Assembly (NCBI RefSeq): GCF_003703835.1
Contig: NZ_RDQR01000002.1
Coordinates: forward strand, 124,001 to 188,000
Origin: Auritidibacter ignavus
GTDB taxonomy: Bacteria; Actinomycetota; Actinomycetes; Actinomycetales; Micrococcaceae
Direction: 5' to 3'
DNA: 64,000 nucleotides
Shown: positions 58,060-64,000 of the stretch, in pieces
Layout: every line of letters starts with the position of its first letter
How positions within the stretch are numbered: the first letter of the stretch is position 1
Made by a program: the position numbers and the translations under genes
The notes under the pieces: generated by a model
Told to the model about the DNA's origin: nothing
Seen by the model: the letters and a program-made list of their open reading frames with translations, nothing else
Database searches by the model: none

Positions 58060-58082
58060 ATCATAAAAATCATAAACTTTCA
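58060..58082 (+). repeat. Right copy of the direct repeat flanking the ATPase gene
   Basis: It matches the left copy at 21 of 23 bases, including a 14-base identical core, and begins seven bases after the ATPase stop. The two copies therefore bracket exactly one gene. Confidence 0.85.
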
Positions 58083-58142
58083 CAAAAAGGGGAGGTCGGT
58101 GGCCGTGGATTCTCGTCATCGAGTGTCCCGTTATGAGGCGGC

Positions 58143-58203
58143 TGAGTGAAGTTGGTCTAGTGGGGTGTGCCCGGAAGGTTTTGTCGAGCACACCATTCAC
58201 TCA
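58143..58203 (-). terminator. Two-step hairpin downstream of the permease gene
   Basis: An outer 8-bp pair (TGAGTGAA with TTCACTCA) and an inner 7-bp pair (GGTGTGC with GCACACC) form a long stem on either strand. It lies about 80 bases beyond the permease stop. No T-run follows, so terminator function is likely but not certain. Confidence 0.45.
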
Positions 58204-58285
58204 CGATGCGGAGGTTAGGTTTCTATGCATCTTCCAGTTCCGCTTGTGGGGTGAGGTGGCGGAAACCGCGTGTGATGACAAGTAG

Positions 58286-59596
58286 TCAGGTCAAGCCCAA
58301 GACTGCCCAGATTCCGCCAAGGCGCAAGGCGTGGCCGTCAAGGTGTCCCATCAAGTAGATGATGACTGCCAAACCGATAGCCGGCTGGACCACCCACGAA
58401 AGTGTGTGGAGGATGTCAGTGTTCTTCGTGGCGCCGGTTGCGTTCGGCTGGCGACGATCCCTCAGGAACTGCCCGATCACGGAGATGTTGACGAACGCGA
58501 ATGCGATGAAGGCGCCGAAGTTGATGAACGACGTAGAAGAGGACACGGTCAGAGCCAGAGCGATGAAGCCGATGACACCGGTCAGAAGGATGTTGATGAC
58601 AGGTGTCTGGGTCTTCTGTGAGATGCGGCCGAAGACTGCGCGCGGCAGAACGCCGTCGCGGCCCATGGCGTACATCAGTCGTGCCCCCGCAGACTGAATC
58701 GGGATTCCGGCCGTGAACTGGGTCATGATCACGGTTGCCAGGAACACCGCACCGAAGAAGTTTCCGCCAATTGTTTTGGCCATCTGCAGCGGGGCGCTGT
58801 CTGGGTCTTCGAATGCGTAGCCGGGATGACCCAGCTGGAAGAAGTACGCCACGGTCGCAAAAAGCACACCTGCAATGAGTGCGGTGAGGATGATGGCCTT
58901 CGGCACGGTCTTGCGAGGGTCGACAGTCTCTTCCGCGAATGTGGACACTGCATCGAAGCCGATGAAGCTGTAAGCGGCAACGGCTGCGCCGGCTGTGATT
59001 GCAGTCAGGCTTGTTCCGGAGTTCCAGAAGGGAGCGAAGAGCGATCCGACGGTGAATCCTTCAGGCCCGGCACCGTAGATCTGGCCGTTGGAAATCGACA
59101 CCACGGTGAAGATGATGAAGAGCGCGATCACCAGCAGCTGAAAGCTGATCAGGACGATGTTGACCTTGGTCGCGACTTTGACGCCGATGATGTTGATTGC
59201 AGTCGTCAGGCCAATGAAGGCGGTCAGGAATACCCACGCCGGGACAGCTGGGAATGCGCTGGTCAGGTAGGCCGTTCCGATCAGCCATACAACCATCGGC
59301 AGGAAGAAGTAGTCCAGGAGCGTAACCCATCCGACCATAAAGCCGATGCGGGAGTCGAGGGTTTTCCTCGCGTAGGTGTAGGCGGATCCTGCTGATGGGT
59401 AGAGCCGAGCCATCTTCGCATAGCTGAAGGCTGTGAAGATCATGGCCACGGTGGTCAGAAGGTAGGCGGAGGGAAGTGCTCCTTGGGCGATTTCCGAAAA
59501 GCTTCCCGCGGTGGTCAGCACGATGAACGGTGACACGTAGGCAATGCCGAACAGCACCAGGGGCCAGAGTGAAATCGTGCGGTTGAGTTGTGTCAT
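58286..59596 (-). CDS. APC-family amino acid permease
   Basis: This 436-residue protein has twelve predicted helices. The APC core motif is GIAYVSPFIVLTTAGSFSEIAQGALPSAY near the start, and FSYAKMARLYPSAGSAYTYARKTLD and SFIGFDAVSTFAEETVDPRKTVPKAI are typical of putrescine/amino acid importers. The C-terminus lacks an extra domain. It is followed on the same strand by its probable partner, a nitrilase-family hydrolase gene lying immediately upstream (50 bases), suggesting uptake and then hydrolysis of an amide or nitrile compound. Confidence 0.9.
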   Translation of the reverse strand: MTQLNRTISLWPLVLFGIAYVSPFIVLTTAGSFSEIAQGALPSAYLLTTVAMIFTAFSYAKMARLYPSAGSAYTYARKTLDSRIGFMVGWVTLLDYFFLPMVVWLIGTAYLTSAFPAVPAWVFLTAFIGLTTAINIIGVKVATKVNIVLISFQLLVIALFIIFTVVSISNGQIYGAGPEGFTVGSLFAPFWNSGTSLTAITAGAAVAAYSFIGFDAVSTFAEETVDPRKTVPKAIILTALIAGVLFATVAYFFQLGHPGYAFEDPDSAPLQMAKTIGGNFFGAVFLATVIMTQFTAGIPIQSAGARLMYAMGRDGVLPRAVFGRISQKTQTPVINILLTGVIGFIALALTVSSSTSFINFGAFIAFAFVNISVIGQFLRDRRQPNATGATKNTDILHTLSWVVQPAIGLAVIIYLMGHLDGHALRLGGIWAVLGLT

Positions 59597-59646
59597 GCGA
59601 TTCCTGTTGGGCTGAAAGGTTGTCAGTTTGATGAGTCGCCAGCGAA

Positions 59647-60507
59647 TCAGTCGCGGCTAAGCGGCGGCATTGTGCCGCGGTAGAACGGGAGCCGCACAGC
59701 TGGGTCGCCGTCACGCGATTGGTCCCACAGGCGGTTCATTCCAGCGGTCCCGACGCGGCGGTCTCTCTCTACGGTCTCGAAGTCAATGACGTCGGTCAGC
59801 ACTGCAGGGTTCTCCGAAACTGCCGTGTAGCGGACGACGCCGTCAGGATCGACAAGTATCGACTGGCCTGTGCCTGAAGGAGCTGCCGCGTTTGCGCTGA
59901 GTACGAATACTTGGGAGTGAATAGCTGTCGCACGGGCAAGGACCAGTTCGTGTTCCCGGTCCCGTGTGGATGTTTGGAATGGGTAGACGATGAGATCTGC
60001 CCCGAGATACGCTAAGTTCCTTGCGACTTCGGGAAACCAGAGGTCGTAGCAGATCGCCAGTCCGACTTCGCCCTTTCCGGGTATCTCAAAGACGGTGAAT
60101 TCGCTTCCCGGGTCAAACGGTTCGAATGGTCGCCACGGGAAGATTTTCCTGTAGGCGGCAGCGAGTTCGCCGTTAGGGCTGATGGCTACTGCCGTGTTGA
60201 ACAGTTCGCCGTTGGGCCCACGTTCAATCACGGTCCCAGGGATCAGCCAGATGCCAAATTCGCGGGCTATCGCTTTCAACCCACTTACACGCGGGCCGCT
60301 TAGAGGTTCCGCAAGCTGTTCGTAAGCAGCAGCGCGTTCAGCAGGCGTGCCCTCAACATCGACTGTGTGGTACTCGGGGCAGACCACGAGTACAGTTTGG
60401 GGGAAGTCAGCCAGCAGTTCTTTCAACTCGTCTCTAAGCGATTCAACGGCAGTGTCTGGCGTTCGAGCCGGGGCCTGCAGCGTGAGTATGTAGAGCGAAG
60501 CGGACAT
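59647..60507 (-). CDS. Carbon-nitrogen hydrolase, nitrilase superfamily
   Basis: This 286-residue cytosolic amidase-type enzyme has the full catalytic triad: Glu45 (CPEYH), Lys121 (YRKIFPW) and Cys153 (AICYDLWFPE). The family also has the structural Glu seen in PWRPFEPFDPG. The substrate, probably a carbamoyl or amide compound, cannot be told from sequence. It starts 50 bases upstream of the permease gene and likely shares its promoter. Confidence 0.92.
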   Translation of the reverse strand: MSASLYILTLQAPARTPDTAVESLRDELKELLADFPQTVLVVCPEYHTVDVEGTPAERAAAYEQLAEPLSGPRVSGLKAIAREFGIWLIPGTVIERGPNGELFNTAVAISPNGELAAAYRKIFPWRPFEPFDPGSEFTVFEIPGKGEVGLAICYDLWFPEVARNLAYLGADLIVYPFQTSTRDREHELVLARATAIHSQVFVLSANAAAPSGTGQSILVDPDGVVRYTAVSENPAVLTDVIDFETVERDRRVGTAGMNRLWDQSRDGDPAVRLPFYRGTMPPLSRD

Positions 60508-60870
60508 GGTGAAGCAGCCCCCCTATTTGTTTCGAGTTGTTATCCGGACTGGCAGTGCCGGACGTCGTTGCTGAGTGTAAGGCACAGAGGCCGTCTCACC
60601 TGATCGCTTTCCGCATAGAGAGCCGGCGTCACTTCTCCGGTCTGTCGTAATGATTGGCAGAGGGCAATAAACTCCCCAGCACTTGCGGGTTATCGCATGC
60701 GTTCTTCCAGCGGATGTCCTTGTGCCCATTGCGGACGCGATTTCGAGCCGTAATGGACACGAAATTCTTGAAGCGACGCGCTGGTCAGCGACTCACCGCG
60801 CGGGACCGTCTAATATGGAGAAAGTTGCGAAGCTAGGGTGACCCGTATGCCCTGTTGCCTGGAGGTTGTT
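60508..60870. promoter_or_regulatory. Upstream region of the type I R-M operon
   Basis: A TAATAT box (60811-60816) forms a good minus-10 about 55 bases before the preferred hsdM start. No clear minus-35 precedes it. The remainder shows no gene. This spacer also serves the divergent nitrilase gene. Confidence 0.4.
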
Positions 60871-62433
60871 GTGGGAGCTGTTTCCCGTGAAGTTCAGCGT
60901 GATCGTCTGCACCGGACCATCTGGGAAGTTGCAAACGAACTCCGCGGCTCCGTCGACGGCTGGGACTTCAAGAGCTATGTGCTGGGGCTGCTGTTCTACC
61001 GCTTCATCTCCGAAAACCTCTCCAACTTCATTGAAGCGAACGAAGGAGCAGGTTTCCGCTACGCCAATCTGACCGATGCCGAGGCTGAACCCATCCGCGA
61101 CATGATGGTGGATGAAAAGGGTTTCTTCATCCTTCCCTCCCAGCTGTTCGAGAACGTGCGGGCTCGCGCAGCACGGGACCCGAACCTCAACGAAACACTG
61201 GAAAAGGTCTTCCAGAGCATCGAAGGGTCGTCACTCGGCCGCCGCAGTGAAGATGACATCAAGGGCCTGTTCGACGATCTCGACGTCAACTCAAACCGCC
61301 TGGGCAACACGGTTGAGCGCAGGAATGACAAACTGAGGAACCTACTCAATGCCATCGGCGACCTTGACCTGGGCGAAAAGCACGATGAAGGCATTGACAT
61401 GTTTGGTGATGCCTACGAATTCCTCATGCAGATGTACGCATCCCAGGCCGGTAAATCCGGTGGTGAGTACTACACGCCGCAGGAAGTCAGCGAACTTTTG
61501 GCACGGTTGACGGTCATCGGCAAAACCCGGGTGAACCGCGTGTATGACCCTGCGGTCGGCTCAGGTTCTCTGCTGCTGAAGTTTGCAAAGGTCCTTGGAC
61601 CCCACGGTGTCCGTCAGGGGTACTACGGGCAGGAAATCAACCTGACCACGTACAACCTGGCCCGCATCAACATGTTTTTGCATGACGTGAACTACGACAA
61701 GTTCAGCATCGCCCACGGAGACACCCTCACGGACCCACAGCACTGGGACGACGAACCCTTCGATGCGATCGTCTCGAACCCGCCGTACTCCACCCGGTGG
61801 GAAGGCAAGAACAACCCGCTGCTCATCAACGACCCCCGGTTCGCTCCAGCCGGAGTTCTGGCGCCTGTGACGAAGGCAGACCTTGCGTTCACGATGCACG
61901 TGCTTTCGTGGCTCGCGGTCGATGGGACAGCTGCGCTGGTGCAGTTCCCCGGTGTTCTGTACCGGGGCGGCACCGAACAGAAGATCCGCCAGTACCTTGT
62001 CGACAACAACTACGTGGACGCTGTGATCCAGCTGCCGGAAGACATGTTCTTCGGAACCACGATCGCGGTGTGCATCCTCGTGCTGAAGAAGTCGAAGTCA
62101 GTTAACGATGTGCTGTTCATCGATGCGTCCAAGGACTTTGTTCGTCGGGGCAAGAACAACGTGATGACCGAATCGCACCGCGACAAGGTCGTGAGCATGG
62201 TCGAAGAGCGCCGCGAAGAACAGTACGTGTCCAAGCGCGTCAGTGCTGAAGACATCGCGAACAACGACTACAACCTGTCCATCAGTTCCTATGTCGAATT
62301 CGAAGACACGCGCGAAAAGATCGACATCACCGAGCTGAACGCAGAGATTGCACGGATCGTAGAGCGACAGGCCGAGCTGCGCACCAGCATTGACGCAATC
62401 GTTGCCGAACTCGAGGCAGGTGCACACAAGTGA
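60871..62433 (+). CDS. hsdM: Type I restriction-modification methyltransferase subunit HsdM
   Basis: This 520-residue N6-adenine methylase subunit has the N-terminal helical domain WEVANELRGSVDGWDFKSYVLGLLFYRFISENL, SAM-binding DPAVGSGSLLLKFA, and catalytic NPPYSTRW. It shows other core parts (GGEYYTPQEVSELLARL) and the usual C-terminal helix. I prefer GTG 60871 (MGAVSREVQRDRLHRTIWE) because GGAGG lies five bases upstream; an earlier GTG at 60838 lacks a ribosome-binding site. The stop overlaps the hsdS start (GTGA). Confidence 0.96.
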   Translation: MGAVSREVQRDRLHRTIWEVANELRGSVDGWDFKSYVLGLLFYRFISENLSNFIEANEGAGFRYANLTDAEAEPIRDMMVDEKGFFILPSQLFENVRARAARDPNLNETLEKVFQSIEGSSLGRRSEDDIKGLFDDLDVNSNRLGNTVERRNDKLRNLLNAIGDLDLGEKHDEGIDMFGDAYEFLMQMYASQAGKSGGEYYTPQEVSELLARLTVIGKTRVNRVYDPAVGSGSLLLKFAKVLGPHGVRQGYYGQEINLTTYNLARINMFLHDVNYDKFSIAHGDTLTDPQHWDDEPFDAIVSNPPYSTRWEGKNNPLLINDPRFAPAGVLAPVTKADLAFTMHVLSWLAVDGTAALVQFPGVLYRGGTEQKIRQYLVDNNYVDAVIQLPEDMFFGTTIAVCILVLKKSKSVNDVLFIDASKDFVRRGKNNVMTESHRDKVVSMVEERREEQYVSKRVSAEDIANNDYNLSISSYVEFEDTREKIDITELNAEIARIVERQAELRTSIDAIVAELEAGAHK

Positions 62434-63008
62434 ACCGCATCGAGAAACTGATCCAGGAGCGCTGCCCGAACGGGGTTTCGTTTGTTCCTTTGGCGGAAAT
62501 CGCCACAATCAAAAATGGACGCGATTACAAACATCTAGAAGAGGGATCGGTCCCGGTCTATGGGTCTGGTGGAATACTCGCGTATGTTAACGAGGCTGCG
62601 TATGTAGGTGAGACGGTTCTCTTGCCTCGCAAGGGGTCCCTTTCGTCAGTTTTCTATGTAGATGGTCCAGTTTGGACTGTTGATACGTGCTATTACACGG
62701 TCATTGATAGTTCTACTGTCCTGCCTAAGTTCTTCTATTACTACATGGTTGTGAGTAGGTTGGAGAGGCTTAATACGGCAGGCGGGGTTCCTAGCCTTAC
62801 GCAGCGAATTCTTAACAGACTACTAGTTCCTGTTCCTCCATTGGAGGTGCAGCGGGAGATCGTTAAAGTTCTTGATCTCTTCACTGAGCTCGAGGCTGAG
62901 CTCGAGGCTGAGCTCGAGGCTGAGCTCGAGGCGCGTCGCAAGCAGTACGAGTACTACCGCGACCAGCTGCTGTCGTTCCCCTACGATGGGGGGGGCAACC
63001 CTGGTTGA
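62430..63008 (+). CDS. hsdS: Type I specificity subunit HsdS, first half (TRD1 plus central region; frame ends after the G tract)
   Basis: This 192-residue product contains the first target-recognition domain (VPLAEIATIKNGRDYKHLEE...VYGSGGILAYV) and a conserved helical spacer (EVQREIVKVLDLFTELEAELEA...RRKQYEYYRDQLLSF). Translation meets a stop ten residues after the spacer, right after a run of eight G. Loss of one G fuses it in frame to the second half (62986-63594), giving a normal two-domain HsdS of about 387 residues. As it stands, a half-size HsdS might form a homodimer with palindromic specificity, as known for truncated HsdS in other systems. GTG start overlaps the hsdM stop. Confidence 0.9.
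   Translation: MNRIEKLIQERCPNGVSFVPLAEIATIKNGRDYKHLEEGSVPVYGSGGILAYVNEAAYVGETVLLPRKGSLSSVFYVDGPVWTVDTCYYTVIDSSTVLPKFFYYYMVVSRLERLNTAGGVPSLTQRILNRLLVPVPPLEVQREIVKVLDLFTELEAELEAELEAELEARRKQYEYYRDQLLSFPYDGGGNPG
62886..62932 (+). repeat. 12-bp tandem repeat in the HsdS spacer (about four copies)
   Basis: Units GAGCTCGAGGCT are head to tail, three complete and one nearly complete, encoding ELEA four times. It lies in the helix that sets the distance between the two recognition domains. In EcoR124-type enzymes a repeat of the same period (TAEL) varies in copy number and changes the length of the nonspecific spacer in the recognised site. Confidence 0.95.
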
Positions 63009-63594
63009 GCTGGCATCGTTGTGTGACAGAGTCTTGTCGGGTGGTACGCCTGCCGCTGGCAATCCTGCGTATTATGGTGGACAAATTCCGTGGGTGCGAA
63101 CACAAGACATAGATTTTTCTGTAGTTGATCAGACCTCGGCTTCGATAACTGAAAGTGGACTCGAGAATTCGTCAGCGAAATGGGTCCGGCCGAATTCTGT
63201 CATTGTGGCAATGTATGGGGCGACTGCGGCAAAGGTTGCAGTGAACAAAATTCCCGTTACGACAAATCAAGCATGCTGTAATCTTGAAATAGATCCCTCT
63301 AAAGCGGATTACTGGTATGTATTTCACGCCTTGTCGAACTCCTATCGGGAGCTTAAATCGCAGGGCGAAGGGAGCCAAAGCAATCTGAACGCGCGCAAGA
63401 TTCGTCAGTTCAAGATTCCCCTTCCTTCACTTGAAGAACAAGCTCGTATCAGTCACGTCCTGAACAACTTCGACGTACTGGTGAACGACCTCTCTTCCGG
63501 TCTGCCAGCTGAGGTCGAGGCTCGGCGGAAGCAGTACGAGTACTATCGGGACAAACTGCTGTCGTTCAAGGAACAGGAGTCCGACGCGGCATAA
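62986..63594 (+). CDS. hsdS: Type I specificity subunit HsdS, second half (TRD2)
   Basis: This roughly 202-residue product in the adjacent frame (the frame itself is open from 62872) carries the second recognition domain (VELASLCDRVLSGGTPAAGNPAYYGGQIPWVRTQDIDF...NQACCNLEID) and ends with a second helix and repeat motif RRKQYEYYRDKLLSFKEQ. A local ATG at 62986 has no ribosome-binding site, so independent translation is uncertain; expression as a fusion after slippage of the G tract is more likely. Confidence 0.88.
   Translation: MGGATLVELASLCDRVLSGGTPAAGNPAYYGGQIPWVRTQDIDFSVVDQTSASITESGLENSSAKWVRPNSVIVAMYGATAAKVAVNKIPVTTNQACCNLEIDPSKADYWYVFHALSNSYRELKSQGEGSQSNLNARKIRQFKIPLPSLEEQARISHVLNNFDVLVNDLSSGLPAEVEARRKQYEYYRDKLLSFKEQESDAA
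62988..62995 (+). repeat. G8 homopolymer between the two HsdS halves
   Basis: Eight consecutive G bases lie precisely at the frame boundary. With eight the first frame ends at TGA 63006-63008; with seven the reading is GAT-GGG-GGG-GCA-ACC and passes into the second half. This is the pattern of a slipped-strand phase-variation tract. Confidence 0.95.
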
Positions 63595-63609
63595 CCGCGC
63601 GTTGTTTCA

Positions 63610-64000
63610 ATGACTGGGGCTGGGATGGAATTTTCGACGGGTGACGAACTTAAGCGCAACAGAATTGCGCCCATTGCAGTCAGCGACGAAGCCACTGTCG
63701 TTGCCTCCTACGAACCTGATATCCAGCCTGACGACTCCTACCAGTCCGAAGCTCAGCTCGAAGCTGAGCTCATCAAACAGCTGCAGGCTCAGGCCTACGA
63801 ATACGTCACGATTCGCGACGAAGCAGCCCTCGTAGCGAATCTCCGCAAACAACTTGAAGCACTCAACAAGGTTGAGTTTTCGGACAGCGAATGGAAGTCG
63901 TTCTTCGAAACAAACATCGCCAGCAAGAACGACGGCCCCAAAGAAAAAACGTGGCGACTGCACAACGACAACATCCAGCTTCTACGCCGCGATGACGGCA
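63610..64000 (+). CDS. hsdR: Type I restriction enzyme subunit HsdR (5' end only)
   Basis: The translation begins MTGAGMEFSTGDELKRNRIA with a helical, acidic N-terminus (SEAQLEAELIKQLQAQAYEYV) followed by the start of the restriction-subunit core (LRKQLEALNKVEFSDSEWKSFF, then KTWRLHNDNIQLLRRDDG), as in HsdR proteins. It is 15 bases after the HsdS stop, completing the hsdM-hsdS-hsdR order. ATG 63625 is an alternative start. The gene continues beyond the window. Confidence 0.88.
   Translation, partial: MTGAGMEFSTGDELKRNRIAPIAVSDEATVVASYEPDIQPDDSYQSEAQLEAELIKQLQAQAYEYVTIRDEAALVANLRKQLEALNKVEFSDSEWKSFFETNIASKNDGPKEKTWRLHNDNIQLLRRDDG

Noticed and set aside
62886-62932. CRISPR-like repeat
   Set aside because: The repeats are directly adjacent without spacers, inside an open reading frame. 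No CRISPR array or cas gene was seen anywhere.

Overview
The window is high-GC actinobacterial DNA. I infer a member of the Micrococcales, probably Micrococcaceae-like, from several markers: CarD, a RamB regulator near the glyoxylate-shunt genes, a maleylpyruvate-isomerase-fold protein of the mycothiol type, a surface protein ending in LANTG, the dnaX-recR-lysC order, an FMN riboswitch ahead of ribDE(BA)H, and a very large Lhr helicase. The genus cannot be fixed from the sequence alone.

Positions 1-9.3 kb are housekeeping genes: a two-component system whose regulator runs off the left edge, a conserved actinobacterial protein, the dnaX-recR-lysC group, a PfpI-type protein and a nitronate monooxygenase. 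From 9.3 to 13.2 kb the sequence is gene-poor. It holds two related hairpin-terminated RNA-like elements, a small membrane protein, the SRP RNA, tRNA-Ser(GGA) with a decayed tyrosine integrase beside it, a repeat-containing LAxTG surface protein, and 1.1 kb of apparently decayed sequence. From 13.2 to 20.7 kb come a cyclase-family hydrolase, the riboflavin operon under an FMN riboswitch, an aldehyde dehydrogenase and a DinB/MDMPI-fold protein. From 21 to 31.4 kb come a glycine betaine/proline-type ABC transporter, isocitrate lyase and malate synthase, CorA, RamB and CarD.

From 31.4 to 53.5 kb the genes are mainly core: YihY/BrkB and YeiH membrane proteins, an anchored nuclease-like protein, a pyridoxine/HMP kinase, a methyltransferase, a queuosine-salvage pair (yhhQ and tgt, with overlapping 3' ends), a Rieske/FAD reductase pair, a DUF4916 protein, a coiled-coil membrane protein, an RluA-type pseudouridine synthase, a broken Nei2-type glycosylase, lhr, rlmH and gltS.

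From 53.6 kb to the right edge the window becomes an accessory, defence-rich region. It holds a DUF222-HNH protein, an Mrr restriction enzyme split into two overlapping reading frames, a scar that looks like the end of a TRAP transporter gene, an ORC1-like ATPase bracketed by near-identical 23-base direct repeats, an amino-acid permease with a nitrilase, and a type I restriction-modification locus (hsdM, hsdS, 5' end of hsdR). The most interesting object is hsdS. It carries a G8 tract exactly where its two target-recognition halves fall out of frame, and a 12-bp tandem repeat (ELEA, about four copies) in the spacer helix. This arrangement predicts phase-variable, spacer-tunable DNA specificity.
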